This document shows positions 8,160-17,571 of a stretch of 64,000 bases of DNA, one piece after another. The notes under the pieces were generated by a model that worked only from the letters and a program-made list of their open reading frames with translations, made no database searches and had not been told where the DNA came from. The stretch's first letter is position 1; each line of letters starts with the position of its first letter. The DNA comes from Nitrosophilus kaiyonis (GTDB lineage: Bacteria > Campylobacterota > Campylobacteria > Campylobacterales > Nitratiruptoraceae), in NCBI RefSeq assembly GCF_027943725.1, contig NZ_AP025696.1, forward strand, positions 1,155,501 to 1,219,500, in the 5' to 3' direction. The position numbers were made by a program, and so were the translations under genes.

Positions 8160-8537
8160 ATGGATTTTATAAGTACTAAAAATGCACCTCAAGCTATTGG
8201 ACCTTATTCACAAGCTGTAAAAGTAGAAAATTTTATATATACCTCAGGTCAAATTGCTTTAACACCAGAAGGTAGCGATGATATATTGCATAAAGGAATA
8301 GAAGAGCAGACTAAACAGGTCTTAAATAATCTTAAAAATGTATTAGAAGCTGCTGGAAGCGGTTTAGAAAAAGTTATAAAAACAACAATATTTTTGGCAG
8401 ATATGAACGATTTTTCAAAGGTAAATAGTATTTATGAAGAGTTTTTTAAAACTCATAAGCCTGCACGTAGTACAGTTGCAGTAAAAACTTTGCCAAAAAA
8501 TGCTTTAATTGAAATAGAAGCTATTGCAATTGTTTAA
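8160..8537 (+). CDS. ridA: RidA family enamine/imine deaminase
   Basis: A 125-aa protein of the YjgF/YER057c/UK114 family, which hydrolyses reactive enamine/imine intermediates released by PLP enzymes such as threonine dehydratase. The family signatures are complete: the N-terminal APQAIGPYSQAV (9-20), a central TSGQIAL (29-35), and the C-terminal PARSTVAVKTLPKNALIEIEAIA with the catalytic arginine. The length is normal for the trimeric cytosolic enzyme. A strong AAGGAAGG ribosome binding site supports the start. It lies alone between a divergent amidohydrolase and the ribosomal protein pair. Confidence 0.92.
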   Translation: MDFISTKNAPQAIGPYSQAVKVENFIYTSGQIALTPEGSDDILHKGIEEQTKQVLNNLKNVLEAAGSGLEKVIKTTIFLADMNDFSKVNSIYEEFFKTHKPARSTVAVKTLPKNALIEIEAIAIV

Positions 8538-8558
8538 ACTAAACTTAAACTAAAATTT

Positions 8559-8566
8559 GATAATAT
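8559..8566 (+). promoter_or_regulatory. Candidate -10 for rplU-rpmA
   Basis: GATAATAT, inside TTTGATAATATTCGC, lies about 43 bases upstream of the rplU start. It follows a T/A-rich stretch as is usual for sigma-70 promoters in this phylum. Confidence 0.4.
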
Positions 8567-8608
8567 TCGCCATCAAAATGCCAATATAATAAATGAAGAG
8601 GGTAAGAG

Positions 8609-8914
8609 ATGTATGCAATTATAAAAAATGGTGGGAAACAGTATAAAGTAAAAGAAGGCGATATAATCTGTTTTGACAAAATGAATTTAGAGCCTAAAGC
8701 AAAAGTTGAGTTTAAAGAGGTTCTAGCTATAAATGATGGAGAGCTTAAAGTTGGTACTCCATTTGTTGAGGGTGCAGTAGTTGAAGGTGAAGTTATTAAT
8801 GAAGGTAGAGGTAAAAAAGTTATTATCTTCAAAAAGAGAAGAAGAAAAGACTCTAAATTAAAAAGAGGTTTTAGAAGAGATTTTACAAGAGTAAAAATTA
8901 CTAAAATAGCTTAA
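8609..8914 (+). CDS. rplU: 50S ribosomal protein L21
   Basis: A 101-aa ribosomal protein binding 23S rRNA in the large subunit. It starts with the near-universal [14 protein letters not shown] and has the basic [15 protein letters not shown] stretch near residues 72-87 that contacts rRNA. The length is normal. It is followed ten bases later by rpmA, the usual bacterial pairing, and both sit upstream of obgE as in other Campylobacterota. A GAGGG ribosome binding site lies just upstream. Confidence 0.98.
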   Translation: MYAIIKNGGKQYKVKEGDIICFDKMNLEPKAKVEFKEVLAINDGELKVGTPFVEGAVVEGEVINEGRGKKVIIFKKRRRKDSKLKRGFRRDFTRVKITKIA

Positions 8915-8924
8915 GGAGAAATAG

Positions 8925-9179
8925 ATGGCTCACAAGAAAGGTCAAGGTAGTACTCAGAATAACCGTGATAGTGCGGGTAGACGTTTAGGTGTTAAAAAGT
9001 TTGGTGGAGAATTTGTTAGAGCAGGTAACATAATCATAAGACAAAGAGGAACAAAAATTCATCCAGGAAACAATGTAGGACTTGGAAAAGATCATACTAT
9101 TTTTGCGCTAGTTGATGGTTATGTAAAATTTGAAAGAAAAGATAAAAAAAGACAAAAAGTTTCAGTTTATCCTGCATAA
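8925..9179 (+). CDS. rpmA: 50S ribosomal protein L27
   Basis: An 84-aa ribosomal protein whose flexible N-terminus reaches the peptidyl transferase centre. The first residues [15 protein letters not shown] are the proteobacterial form, without the cleavable N-terminal extension of Firmicutes. The [14 protein letters not shown] core is present. AAGGAG lies seven bases upstream of the ATG. After its stop comes a short GGGC-TTTT-GCCC hairpin and then heptad repeats, which separate it from obgE. Confidence 0.98.
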   Translation: MAHKKGQGSTQNNRDSAGRRLGVKKFGGEFVRAGNIIIRQRGTKIHPGNNVGLGKDHTIFALVDGYVKFERKDKKRQKVSVYPA

Positions 9180-9184
9180 TTTTT

Positions 9185-9196
9185 GGGCTTTTGCCC
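9185..9196 (+). terminator. Weak hairpin after rpmA
   Basis: A GGGC/GCCC 4-bp stem with a TTTT loop, followed by TATTTAG rather than a clean U run. It may slow or end transcription before the heptad array, but it is weak. Confidence 0.35.
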
Positions 9197-9312
9197 TATT
9201 TAGTCATTAGTCATTAGTCATTAGTCATTAGTTAGGCTAAAGCTAATGACTTTATCTACTTATATCTTCAAAATACTTCTATAACTAATGTCTAGTGTCT
9301 AATGTCTAATAT
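9197..9312. repeat. Inverted heptad arrays between rpmA and obgE
   Basis: The left array has four exact consecutive copies of TCATTAG (9204-9231, the reverse complement of CTAATGA), preceded by TATTTAG. The right array reads CTAATGT, CTAGTGT, CTAATGT, CTAATAT (9285-9312) in opposite orientation. About 50 bases of AT-rich spacer lie between them. The two arrays could pair as a long imperfect hairpin. Confidence 0.85.
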
Positions 9313-9335
9313 TTATTAAGCAATAAGGAATATTG

Positions 9336-10421
9336 ATGTTCATAGATAGTGTGGAACTAACTGTAAGTTCTGGTAAAGGTGGAGCTGGAGCTGTTAGTTT
9401 TAGAAGAGAAAAATTTATGCCAAAGGGCGGACCTGATGGTGGAGATGGTGGAAAAGGCGGAGATGTATATTTTGTTGTAGATAAAAACACCCATACTCTT
9501 TCTCATTTTAAAGGAAAAAAAGTTTTAAAAGCAAAAAATGGCCGTCCAGGTGAAGGTAGAAAAAAACATGGAAAAAATGGTGACCCACTTGTTTTAATAG
9601 TTCCACCAGGAACAGAAGTTAGAGACGCTGTTACCGGCGAACTTCTTTTAGATTTAATTAATGATGGAGAAAAGGTTCTTTTTTTAGAAGGTGGAAAAGG
9701 AGGAAAAGGTAATTGGCACTTTAAAAGTCCAACTAACCAAAGACCCACTTATGCCCAACCTGGACTTCCTGGAAAAACAGTGCAAATTAGACTTGAATTA
9801 AAACTTATTGCAGATGTTGGCCTTGTAGGATTTCCAAATGTTGGAAAATCTACATTAATTTCTGTATTATCAAATGCTAAACCAGAAATTGCAAATTATG
9901 AATTTACTACTTTAACACCAAAACTCGGTGTTGTAGAAGTTAGTGAATTTGAAAGTTTTGTAATGGCTGATATTCCTGGAATTATTGGTGGGGCAAGTGA
10001 AGGAAAAGGGTTAGGATTACAATTTTTAAAACATATTGAAAGAACAAAGACACTTTTATATATGATTGATATTTCAAGTTATAGAGACCCAATAACTCAG
10101 TATAAAACACTAAAAAAAGAGCTTAATAAATTTAGTGAAGTATTAAGTAAAAGAAGTTATGCAATAGCTTTAACAAAGATAGATGCTTTAAGTTTAGAAG
10201 AAGCGAATGAAAAAATTTCAAAATTTTTAGAAAGTTTAAAATTAAAACAAAATAGTGAAAATAGATATGGATTAGATAAAAATTACAGATATTTTTTACA
10301 AAAAAAAGATGATATTGATATAGAAAAACCATATTTTGTTTTTCCAATTTCAGCTGTGTCAAATATAAATATTAAACCTCTATCTTATGCTTTATATGAT
10401 TTGGTTAAAATGAATAGATAA
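9336..10421 (+). CDS. obgE: GTPase Obg
   Basis: A 361-aa ribosome-assembly GTPase acting on the 50S subunit. The glycine-rich Obg fold occupies about residues 1-158 ([31 protein letters not shown]). The G domain follows with G1 GFPNVGKST (about 165-173), a TT switch, G3 DIPGI and G4 TKID. The C-terminal OCT domain of some orthologs is absent; the protein ends after the G domain with [13 protein letters not shown] as the G5 region. I place the start at the ATG at 9336, six bases after AAGGA, not at the preceding TTG. It sits downstream of the heptad arrays and 14 bases before proB. Confidence 0.96.
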   Translation: MFIDSVELTVSSGKGGAGAVSFRREKFMPKGGPDGGDGGKGGDVYFVVDKNTHTLSHFKGKKVLKAKNGRPGEGRKKHGKNGDPLVLIVPPGTEVRDAVTGELLLDLINDGEKVLFLEGGKGGKGNWHFKSPTNQRPTYAQPGLPGKTVQIRLELKLIADVGLVGFPNVGKSTLISVLSNAKPEIANYEFTTLTPKLGVVEVSEFESFVMADIPGIIGGASEGKGLGLQFLKHIERTKTLLYMIDISSYRDPITQYKTLKKELNKFSEVLSKRSYAIALTKIDALSLEEANEKISKFLESLKLKQNSENRYGLDKNYRYFLQKKDDIDIEKPYFVFPISAVSNINIKPLSYALYDLVKMNR

Positions 10422-10435
10422 ATTTAGGAAAAATG

Positions 10436-11197
10436 ATGAAACGAGTAGTTATCAAAGTAGGTAGTGCAGTTTTAACAGAAAATAATAGGCTTGCAAAAAA
10501 AAGAATGTTAAATCTTGTAGAATTTATAAGTAAATTATCAAATATTTATGAAGTAATTTTAGTAACTTCTGGAGCAGTTGCTGCAGGATATACAAAAATA
10601 AAACTTGATAAAAAAGAGATAGCAAATAAACAGGCTTTAGCTGCAATTGGACAACCTCTTTTGATGATGAGTTATCAAAAAAAATTTGAAAAATTTAATA
10701 AAATTTGTGCACAACTGCTTTTAAGTGCAGACGATTTTGATAGTAGAAAAAGAACTGCTCATGCTAAAAATGCGATTGAAGCTCTTTTGGAAAATAGAGT
10801 TATACCAATAATAAATGAAAATGATGTAACCGCTACAGAAGAGCTTGTATTTGGTGATAATGATCAACTTTCAGCTCATGTTGCATACTATTTTGATGCT
10901 GATATGTTAGCAATTTTAAGTGATATTGATGGTCTTTATGATAAAGATCCTAAAAAGTATAGTGATGCAAAACTGTTAAAAGAGGTTAATAAGATTCCGC
11001 AAGAGTTATTAGAAGAGGAGTGTAATCCAAATTATACTTTTGCAACAGGTGGAATAGTCACAAAATTAAAAGCTGCAAACTTTTTAATGAAAAGAGGCTT
11101 GCCAATGTTTTTGGCAAGTGGATTTGACTTAAAAGATATTAAAAGTTTTTTAATTGATGGCAAACATTTAGGTGGAACACTTTTTAGGAAGCAATAA
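10436..11197 (+). CDS. proB: Glutamate 5-kinase (short form)
   Basis: A 253-aa amino-acid kinase that phosphorylates glutamate at the start of proline synthesis. Visible motifs are KVGSAVLTE (substrate/ATP lobe), [31 protein letters not shown] (glutamate binding) and [12 protein letters not shown] near the end. It lacks the C-terminal PUA domain of the 367-aa E. coli enzyme, as usual in this phylum. Two ATG codons are in tandem; the second (10436) is better spaced from AGGAA, but the first (10433) is possible. No proA is nearby. Its stop runs directly into an inverted heptad repeat. Confidence 0.93.
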   Translation: MKRVVIKVGSAVLTENNRLAKKRMLNLVEFISKLSNIYEVILVTSGAVAAGYTKIKLDKKEIANKQALAAIGQPLLMMSYQKKFEKFNKICAQLLLSADDFDSRKRTAHAKNAIEALLENRVIPIINENDVTATEELVFGDNDQLSAHVAYYFDADMLAILSDIDGLYDKDPKKYSDAKLLKEVNKIPQELLEEECNPNYTFATGGIVTKLKAANFLMKRGLPMFLASGFDLKDIKSFLIDGKHLGGTLFRKQ

Positions 11198-11204
11198 TTA
11201 GTTA

Positions 11205-11289
11205 TTGGTATATTAGTTATTAGTATATTAGTATATAATAAATAATTTTTATTCTTTTGCCAATAACTAATAACCAATATACCAATTAC
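11205..11289. repeat. Inverted 7/8-nt repeat arrays between proB and fmt
   Basis: The left side reads TAATTAG, TTATTGG, TATATTAG, TTATTAG, TATATTAG (11205-11241). The right side reads CCAATAA, CTAATAA, CCAATATA, CCAATTA (11260-11288) in opposite orientation, with a T-rich loop between. The right arm (11260-11289) is the exact reverse complement of 27268-27297 upstream of mtnN. Confidence 0.85.
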
Positions 11290-11304
11290 CAAAAAGGTTT
11301 TTAA

Positions 11305-12219
11305 ATGAGAGTTATATTTATGGGCACTCCAGATTATGCAACTGCCATTTTAGAGGGATTAATTGAAGATGAAAATATTGAAGTAGTTGCAGTTTTTACT
11401 CAGCCAGATAAACCTGTAGGAAGAAAAAAGATTTTAACTCCGCCAGATGTAAAAAGATTTTTAATTGAAGAGAATATTGATATTCCTATTTTTCAGCCTA
11501 TAAATTTAAAAAATAAAAATATTCAAAAAGATATAAAAGAGCTTAATCCAGATTTCATAGTTGTTGCGGCATATGGACAGATTTTACCAAAAGAGATATT
11601 AGATATTGCACCATGTATCAATCTTCATGCCTCAATTTTACCAAAATATAGAGGTGCAAGTCCTATTCAGCAAGCTCTTTTAAATGGTGATGATATTACT
11701 GGTGTTACTGCTATGCTTATGGATGAGGGCTTAGATACTGGTGATATTTTAGCTTATTCAATTGTAAATATTGAAAAAAATGATGTAGCACCTACACTTT
11801 TTGAAAAACTTTCACTCTCTGCAAAAATTTTAACACCAAAAGTTTTGAAAAATTATCACAAAATATCTCCTGTTAAACAAAATAGTGTTGATGCAAGTTA
11901 TTGTAAAAAGATAAAAAAAGATGATGGATTAGTTGATTTTGTAGATGCAAAAACAGTTTATAACAAATATAGAGCCTTTTATTTTTGGCCAGGAATATTT
12001 TTAAAAAGTGGATTGAAACTTCTTGAAATAGATATAGCTGATGAAGAGGGGTCATATGAGAAGGGAAAAATTTTAGAATTAAGTGATAATGGTGTTATAG
12101 TGGGTTGTGAAAAAGGAAAAATAGAGATTATAAAAGTTCAGCCACCTTCAAAAAAGAGTATGGATATATTTAGCTATTTAAGAGGTAGGAGAATAGGTAT
12201 TGGAGATTATTTATCTTGA
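11305..12219 (+). CDS. fmt: Methionyl-tRNA formyltransferase
   Basis: A 304-aa enzyme that formylates initiator Met-tRNA using 10-formyl-tetrahydrofolate. The N-terminal Rossmann domain starts MRVIFMGTPDYA. The catalytic segment INLHASILPKYRGASPIQ (about 109-126) holds the conserved N-H pair, and GVTAMLMDEGLDTGDIL carries the catalytic aspartate. The C-terminal domain (about 205-304) includes the FYFWPG and LRGRRIG segments that grip tRNA. The length is near normal. Its last 20 bases overlap birA. Confidence 0.96.
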   Translation: MRVIFMGTPDYATAILEGLIEDENIEVVAVFTQPDKPVGRKKILTPPDVKRFLIEENIDIPIFQPINLKNKNIQKDIKELNPDFIVVAAYGQILPKEILDIAPCINLHASILPKYRGASPIQQALLNGDDITGVTAMLMDEGLDTGDILAYSIVNIEKNDVAPTLFEKLSLSAKILTPKVLKNYHKISPVKQNSVDASYCKKIKKDDGLVDFVDAKTVYNKYRAFYFWPGIFLKSGLKLLEIDIADEEGSYEKGKILELSDNGVIVGCEKGKIEIIKVQPPSKKSMDIFSYLRGRRIGIGDYLS

Positions 12220-12835
12220 TGAAGTTAACTCAACACAGCTATATTTAATTGAAAAAATAAAATCAAAAGAGTTGTTACCATCAGTAGCAGTTGTAGCAAA
12301 AAATCAAAAAAATGGTATTGGTAGCAGAGGAAATCGATGGATAGGCAGATCTGGAAATCTTTTTTTCTCTTTTGCTATTTATTTAAATGATCTTCCAAAT
12401 GATTTAAAAATACAATCTTCATCTATTTATTTTTCTTATATATTAAAATCAATTTTAGAAGAAGAGGGCTCATCAATTTGGTTAAAATGGCCAAATGATT
12501 TTTATATTGAAAATTTAAAAATTGGTGGGACAATTTCAAATTTAATCGGAAATATAATAATTTGTGGAATAGGGCTAAATATCAAAGAAAACCCCGAAAA
12601 TTTCGGAAAACTTGATATTGAGATTGATAAAAATGAAATATTGGAAAAATATTTTGAAAAGATTGAAAAAAAAATTTCATGGAAGGAAATTTTTAGTAAA
12701 TATAAGTTAGAATTTCATAAGAGCAAAAAATATTTTGTTCATTCTAAAAATGAAAAAATTTCATTAGAAAATGCCAAACTTTGTGAAGATGGCTCGATAG
12801 AAATCAACTCTAAAAGGATTTATTCACTAAGATGA
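12200..12835 (+). CDS. birA: Biotin-[acetyl-CoA-carboxylase] ligase (group I)
   Basis: A 211-aa biotin protein ligase that adenylates biotin and attaches it to the carrier protein of acetyl-CoA carboxylase. Motifs are [20 protein letters not shown] (biotinyl-AMP loop, about 35-54), [15 protein letters not shown] (catalytic lysine region) and [11 protein letters not shown]. It lacks the N-terminal winged helix of E. coli BirA, so it should not repress transcription. The start is a TTG overlapping fmt, with GGTAGGAGAA upstream; no ATG fits the conserved N-terminus [11 protein letters not shown]. The partner subunit accD is at 39187. Confidence 0.9.
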   Translation: MEIIYLDEVNSTQLYLIEKIKSKELLPSVAVVAKNQKNGIGSRGNRWIGRSGNLFFSFAIYLNDLPNDLKIQSSSIYFSYILKSILEEEGSSIWLKWPNDFYIENLKIGGTISNLIGNIIICGIGLNIKENPENFGKLDIEIDKNEILEKYFEKIEKKISWKEIFSKYKLEFHKSKKYFVHSKNEKISLENAKLCEDGSIEINSKRIYSLR

Positions 12836-13617
12836 GTGAGATAATAACTATAGCGAATCAAAAAGGTGGTGTAGGCAAAACCACAACTGCAGTAAATCTT
12901 GCAGCATCATTGGCGCTTGAAAATAAAAAAGTTTTATTAATTGATGCTGATCCTCAGGCTAATGCTACTACAAGCCTTGGGTATAGTAGAAATGATTATG
13001 AGTTTAATATTTATCATGTAATGATTGGATCAAAAAAATTATCAGAGATCATATTGAAAACTTCTGTTGAAAATCTTTATCTTGCTCCATCAAATATAGG
13101 TTTAGTAGGAGTTGAAAAGGAGTTTTATAGCTCTCGTGCAAAACAAAGAGAATTGGTATTAAAAGAGAAACTAGATAGTATAAAAGATGAGTTTGATTTT
13201 GTTATTATTGATTCTCCTCCAGCGCTTGGCCCAATGACAATAAATGCATTAAGTGCAGCAAATTCGGTTATAATTCCAATACAGTGTGAATTTTTTGCCT
13301 TAGAGGGTCTTGCTCAGCTTTTAAATACTATAAGACTTATTAGAAAAACTATAAATCCAAAACTTACTATAAAAGGATTTTTACCAACAATGTATAGTAA
13401 ACAGAATAATCTATCAAAACAGGTTTTTGCAGATCTTTCTCACCATTTTAAAAATAAACTATTTAAAGATGAAAAAAATTCAACATTTATTGTTATTCCT
13501 AGAAATGTAAAATTGGCCGAATCTCCAAGTTTTGGAAAGCCTGTAATTTTATATGATAATAAATCATCAGGAAGTATGGCATATCAAAGTTTAGCAAAAG
13601 TTATATTGGAAAAGTAA
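12832..13617 (+). CDS. parA: Chromosome-partitioning ATPase ParA (Soj)
   Basis: A 261-aa ParA/MinD-type ATPase that works with ParB in origin segregation. It has the deviant Walker [15 protein letters not shown] (about 11-24), Walker A' [12 protein letters not shown] and a Walker B-like [11 protein letters not shown]. The absence of an N-terminal helix-turn-helix extension marks it as the chromosomal (Soj) type. It overlaps the birA stop by four bases and is followed after one base by parB, so it is translated in one operon. Confidence 0.95.
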   Translation: MSEIITIANQKGGVGKTTTAVNLAASLALENKKVLLIDADPQANATTSLGYSRNDYEFNIYHVMIGSKKLSEIILKTSVENLYLAPSNIGLVGVEKEFYSSRAKQRELVLKEKLDSIKDEFDFVIIDSPPALGPMTINALSAANSVIIPIQCEFFALEGLAQLLNTIRLIRKTINPKLTIKGFLPTMYSKQNNLSKQVFADLSHHFKNKLFKDEKNSTFIVIPRNVKLAESPSFGKPVILYDNKSSGSMAYQSLAKVILEK

Positions 13618-13618
13618 A

Positions 13619-14473
13619 ATGGCAAAAAAAACATTAGGAAGAGGTTTAGGCGCAATACTTGGGGAAGTAACCCAAGCTTATGAAAATGAGATAAATCTTG
13701 ATGAAAATAGAATCTTGGATATTGATATTGATGCAATTAGAGTAAATCCACATCAGCCAAGAAAAACATTTGATGAGAAAAATTTAAAAGAACTTGCAAG
13801 TTCAATTAAGAAAAATGGTCTTCTTCAACCTATTGTTGTTACTGAAGATATTGACGGTTTTATTTTAATTGCAGGAGAAAGAAGATTAAGAGCATCTAAA
13901 TTGGCTGGCCTTGAAAAAATAAAAGCAATAGTTATTGATATAGAGCCAAAAAAATTTAGAGAGATTGCTCTTATAGAAAATATTCAAAGAGAGGATTTAA
14001 ATCCTATAGATTTAGCACTTTCATATAAAGAGTTAATAGAGGATTATAATATTACTCATGAAGAGTTATCAAATATTGTTCATAAAAGTAGAGCACATAT
14101 AACTAATACTTTAAGACTTCTTCATTTAAGCGATTATACAAAAGAGGCGATAAAAAGTGGAAAAATAAGTTCAGGTCATGCTAAAGTTTTAGTAGGATTA
14201 GATAAAGATAAACAAAAGATATTAGTTGATTCAATTATTGGACAAAAATTAAGTGTAAGAGATGTTGAAAAACTTGTAAAAAAAGAGAAAAATCAAGAAA
14301 ATAGAAATAAAAAAGAAAATAAAAAAGATATTTTAGATTTATCTGATGTAAAAAAATCTTTAGAAAATACACCATTAAATTTTAAAATAAAAAATAACAA
14401 ATTGATTATAGAGTTTAAAAATAGTGATGAAATTAGTTACTTTTTAGAAAGTTTTTTAAGTAAAAACTATTAA
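13619..14473 (+). CDS. parB: Chromosome-partitioning protein ParB
   Basis: A 284-aa parS-binding CTPase. The N-terminal tail MAKKTLGRGLGAILGE is the short peptide that stimulates ParA. The ParB/Srx domain has NPHQPRKTFDEKNLKELA and the AGERRLRASKLAGL box (CTP-binding region, near 85-100). The HTH (about 140-185) includes the SRAHITNTLRLL segment. The C-terminal dimer domain follows a lysine/asparagine-rich linker (about 225-240). I found no convincing parS palindrome nearby. The ATP synthase operon starts 70 bases later. Confidence 0.95.
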   Translation: MAKKTLGRGLGAILGEVTQAYENEINLDENRILDIDIDAIRVNPHQPRKTFDEKNLKELASSIKKNGLLQPIVVTEDIDGFILIAGERRLRASKLAGLEKIKAIVIDIEPKKFREIALIENIQREDLNPIDLALSYKELIEDYNITHEELSNIVHKSRAHITNTLRLLHLSDYTKEAIKSGKISSGHAKVLVGLDKDKQKILVDSIIGQKLSVRDVEKLVKKEKNQENRNKKENKKDILDLSDVKKSLENTPLNFKIKNNKLIIEFKNSDEISYFLESFLSKNY

Positions 14474-14501
14474 TTTAATAAAAAAATATAATTTCATATG
14501 A

Positions 14502-14507
14502 TAAAAT
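14502..14507 (+). promoter_or_regulatory. Candidate -10 for the atp operon
   Basis: TAAAAT, inside CATATGATAAAATCAC, lies 36 bases before the atpF' start and is preceded by alternating A/T runs. A second -10-like TATAAT lies at 14487-14492. Either could drive the operon. Confidence 0.45.
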
Positions 14508-14543
14508 CACAATCAATTTGAAAAGGAAAAAAAAGGAGACCTG

Positions 14544-14969
14544 ATGTTAGATATCAGTTTTGGGCTAATTATTATGACTGCAGTAATATTTTTTATTTTA
14601 GTTGCAGTTCTTAATGGATGGCTTTATAGACCACTTCTTAATTTTATGCAGGAAAGAGAAGAGAGCATCAGAAAAGATATGGAAGATGCAAATAAAAATA
14701 GTAGTGGTTCTACTAAACTTCTTCAAGAGGCTGATGAAATAATTGCAAAAGCAAAAGCCGAAGCAGCTTCAATTAAAAATGAGATTATTAATGAAGCTAA
14801 AGAGTATGCAAATAGAGTAATAGAAGAGAAAAAAGAGGAACTTGCAAAAGAGTATGAATCTTTTAAAATAAAGCTAAAAGAAGATGAAGAGAATATTAAA
14901 AATACTCTTCTTTCTCAAACACCGCTTTTTAAAGAAGCTATTAAAGCAAAATTTAGCAAATTACAATAA
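14544..14969 (+). CDS. atpF': ATP synthase Fo subunit b'
   Basis: A 141-aa peripheral-stalk subunit. One membrane helix (about residues 5-28, followed by NGWLYRPLLNFMQEREESI) precedes a long charged coiled coil rich in Ala, Glu and Lys. It forms the b-b' heterodimer with the product of the next gene, linking the membrane part of ATP synthase to F1. A b/b' pair (rather than two identical b copies) is usual in Campylobacterota. AAAGGAG lies eight bases before the ATG. Confidence 0.9.
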   Translation: MLDISFGLIIMTAVIFFILVAVLNGWLYRPLLNFMQEREESIRKDMEDANKNSSGSTKLLQEADEIIAKAKAEAASIKNEIINEAKEYANRVIEEKKEELAKEYESFKIKLKEDEENIKNTLLSQTPLFKEAIKAKFSKLQ

Positions 14970-14978
14970 GGAGATATA

Positions 14979-15494
14979 GTGAAAGCTAAACTTGCATTTT
15001 TATTAATTTTGGCTTTGAGTTCAGTTGCCTTTGCAAACGAAGGAAGTGGCTCAACGGACATTTTGCCTAGAACTGTTAACTTTTTGATTTTTGCTGGAAT
15101 ATTGTATTATCTTTTGGCAGAACCTATAAAAAATTTCTTTAAAGGAAGAAGTGCTTCAATTGCTGCACAACTTGAATCTGTTCAGGCTAAACTGAAAGAG
15201 ACAAAAGAAGAGATGGAAAAAGCAGAAGCTGAACTTGAAAAGGCTAAAAAACAAGCTATAGAAATAGTTGAGATTGCAAAAAAAGAGGGGAAAATTTTAA
15301 GTGATAAAATAAAAGATAATTTAGAAGAAGAGTTAAAAGTTTTAGAAAAAATGCATAAAGAAAATTGCGAACTTGAAGAGAGAAAAATGGTAAGAAATCT
15401 TGTCAAAAATATATTGGATGAGGCTTTTGAAGATAAAAATATCTCTATAAATGAAAAAGAGTTTGTAAATCTAATAACAAAAAAGGTTGCATAA
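14979..15494 (+). CDS. atpF: ATP synthase Fo subunit b
   Basis: A 171-aa peripheral-stalk subunit starting at GTG after AAGGAG. An N-terminal hydrophobic stretch (1-19, ending AFA) looks like a signal peptide. It is followed by a second membrane helix (about 30-48, LPRTVNFLIFAGILYYLLAE) and a coiled coil of about 110 residues. The extra N-terminal segment is typical of b subunits in this phylum and may be cleaved, leaving a single-span protein. It abuts atpH with no gap. Confidence 0.92.
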   Translation: MKAKLAFLLILALSSVAFANEGSGSTDILPRTVNFLIFAGILYYLLAEPIKNFFKGRSASIAAQLESVQAKLKETKEEMEKAEAELEKAKKQAIEIVEIAKKEGKILSDKIKDNLEEELKVLEKMHKENCELEERKMVRNLVKNILDEAFEDKNISINEKEFVNLITKKVA

Positions 15495-16025
15495 ATGGAA
15501 GAGTTAATTGCTAAAAGATATGTAAAAGCTTTAGTTGATAGTTCTTCAATTGACGAACTTGAAAAATATAATAGTATTCTAAAAGCTCTTAGTTCTCTTT
15601 TTAAAGAAAAAGAGATAAAAGATATTCTTGCCTCTCCTGAAATTAAGGAGGAAAAAAAGTGCGAACTTTTACTTAATGCAATAAAAGAAGAAGATAAAAA
15701 AATTAAAAACTTTTTAAAACTTTTGGCTGAAAAAAAGAGGATATCTTTAATTCCAGATATTTCAAGAGAACTTCAAAATCAACTTTATGTTTTAAAAAAT
15801 GAATATGAAGGTAAAGTTTATTCTGAAACAGAATTAAATGATAAAGAACTAAAAGAGATAGAAGATAGTTTAAGTAAGAAAGTAGGTGCAAAAATTGTTT
15901 TAAAAAAATCACCTCAAAAATATGATGGAATTAAAGTTGAAGTTGATAGTTTAGGAATAGAGATAAGTTTTTCAAGATCAAAGATTAAAAATCAAATAAT
16001 TGAACATATTCTAAAAGCAATATAA
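15495..16025 (+). CDS. atpH: ATP synthase F1 subunit delta
   Basis: A 176-aa stalk subunit joining the b/b' dimer to the top of the alpha3beta3 head. The N-terminal helical bundle begins [13 protein letters not shown], the family signature. The C-terminal domain holds the conserved [18 protein letters not shown] segment (about 147-164). The length is normal. The start directly follows the atpF stop, with the ribosome binding site inside the end of atpF. Confidence 0.94.
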   Translation: MEELIAKRYVKALVDSSSIDELEKYNSILKALSSLFKEKEIKDILASPEIKEEKKCELLLNAIKEEDKKIKNFLKLLAEKKRISLIPDISRELQNQLYVLKNEYEGKVYSETELNDKELKEIEDSLSKKVGAKIVLKKSPQKYDGIKVEVDSLGIEISFSRSKIKNQIIEHILKAI

Positions 16026-16044
16026 ACAAAAGAAAGGAGAAACT

Positions 16045-17562
16045 GTGGCACATAAATTGCAAGCAGATGAGATTAGCTCTATAATAAAAGAGAGAATCGA
16101 AGATTTCGAGATAAAAATTGATGTTGATGAGACAGGAAAAGTAATCTCTTATGCTGATGGTATAGCAAAAGTATATGGTCTTAATAATGTAATGGCAGGC
16201 GAAATGCTTGAATTTGAAAATGGTGAAAAAGGTATGGCGGCTAACCTTGAAGAGTCAGCAGTAGGTATAGTTGTACTCGGTAAAGGTGAAGGTATTAGAG
16301 AGGGAATGAGCGTTAAAAGACTTGGAAAACTTCTAAGAACACCAGTTGGTGACTCTCTTATAGGTAGAGTTATAAATCCTCTTGGTGAGCCTATTGATGG
16401 AAAAGGTCCAATTGAAGCAACTGAATTTAGATTTGTTGAAGAAAAAGCTCCAGGAATTATGGCAAGAAAATCTGTTCATGAGCCATTACAAACCGGTATT
16501 AAAGCTATTGATGCATTAGTTCCAATTGGTAGAGGACAAAGAGAGTTGATTATTGGTGATAGACAAACAGGAAAAACAACTGTTGCAATTGACACTATCA
16601 TCAATCAAAAAGGCCAAGATGTTATATGTATATATGTTGCAATTGGACAAAAACAGTCAACAGTTGCTCAAGTTGTTAGAAAACTAGAAGAGCATGGAGC
16701 AATGGATTATACAATTGTTGTTAATGCTGGTGCAAGTGATTCTGCAACTATGCAATTTTTAGCTCCATATACTGGTGTTACAATTGGAGAATTTTTCAGA
16801 GACAATGGAAGACATGCATTGATAGTTTATGATGATCTAAGCAAACATGCAGTTGCATATAGAGAGATGAGTTTGATTTTAAGAAGACCTCCTGGAAGGG
16901 AAGCATATCCTGGTGATGTTTTTTATATCCATTCAAGATTGCTTGAAAGAGCTGCTAAACTAAATGATGAGTTGGGTGCTGGAAGTTTAACTGCTCTTCC
17001 AATTATTGAGACTCAAGCAGGTGATGTTTCAGCATATATTCCAACTAATGTTATTTCTATTACTGATGGACAGATTTTCTTAGAATCAGATCTATTTAAT
17101 GCTGGTATTAGACCTGCAATTAATGTTGGTATATCTGTTTCTAGAGTTGGTGGTGCTGCTCAAATTAAAGCTATGAAACAAGTATCTGGAACATTAAGAC
17201 TAGATCTTGCACAATATAGAGAACTTCAAGCTTTCGCTCAATTTGCTAGTGATTTAGATGAAGCAAGTAGAAAGCAGTTAGAGCGTGGACAAAGAATGGT
17301 TGAAGTTTTAAAACAGCCACCTTATTCACCACTGCCAGTTGAAAAGCAAGTACTTATAATATATGCAGGTGCAAATGGATTTTTAGATGATATTCCTGCA
17401 GATAAAGTAACAAAATTTGAAGCTGAGCTTTATCCATTTGTAGAAGCAAAATATCCTCAAGTTTTTGAGCAAATTAGAACAAAAAAAGCACTTGATGATG
17501 AATTAAAAGAGTTAATGAATAAAGCAATTGAAGAGTTTAAGGCAACATTTAGCGCCGAATAA
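16045..17562 (+). CDS. atpA: ATP synthase F1 subunit alpha
   Basis: A 505-aa non-catalytic nucleotide-binding subunit. Residues 1-95 form the beta-barrel crown. Walker [10 protein letters not shown] (about 172-180) and the Walker B region [12 protein letters not shown] (about 262-273) lie in the central domain. The C-terminal helical domain ends with the usual acidic tail. The start is GTG at 16045 with AAAGGAG seven bases upstream; the [19 protein letters not shown]-terminus matches the family. Confidence 0.98.
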   Translation: MAHKLQADEISSIIKERIEDFEIKIDVDETGKVISYADGIAKVYGLNNVMAGEMLEFENGEKGMAANLEESAVGIVVLGKGEGIREGMSVKRLGKLLRTPVGDSLIGRVINPLGEPIDGKGPIEATEFRFVEEKAPGIMARKSVHEPLQTGIKAIDALVPIGRGQRELIIGDRQTGKTTVAIDTIINQKGQDVICIYVAIGQKQSTVAQVVRKLEEHGAMDYTIVVNAGASDSATMQFLAPYTGVTIGEFFRDNGRHALIVYDDLSKHAVAYREMSLILRRPPGREAYPGDVFYIHSRLLERAAKLNDELGAGSLTALPIIETQAGDVSAYIPTNVISITDGQIFLESDLFNAGIRPAINVGISVSRVGGAAQIKAMKQVSGTLRLDLAQYRELQAFAQFASDLDEASRKQLERGQRMVEVLKQPPYSPLPVEKQVLIIYAGANGFLDDIPADKVTKFEAELYPFVEAKYPQVFEQIRTKKALDDELKELMNKAIEEFKATFSAE

Positions 17563-17571
17563 GGATAGTAA

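Noticed and set aside
9204-9231. Direct repeats that might be a CRISPR array
   Set aside because: The repeats are 7 nt long, contiguous and without spacers, and no cas gene is present in the window.
12590-12606. CCGAAAATTTCGG palindrome
   Set aside because: It lies inside the birA coding sequence at no special position and is most simply a coding coincidence.
13619-14543. A parS site near parB
   Set aside because: I looked for a TGTTTCACGTGAAACA-like palindrome around parA-parB and saw none.
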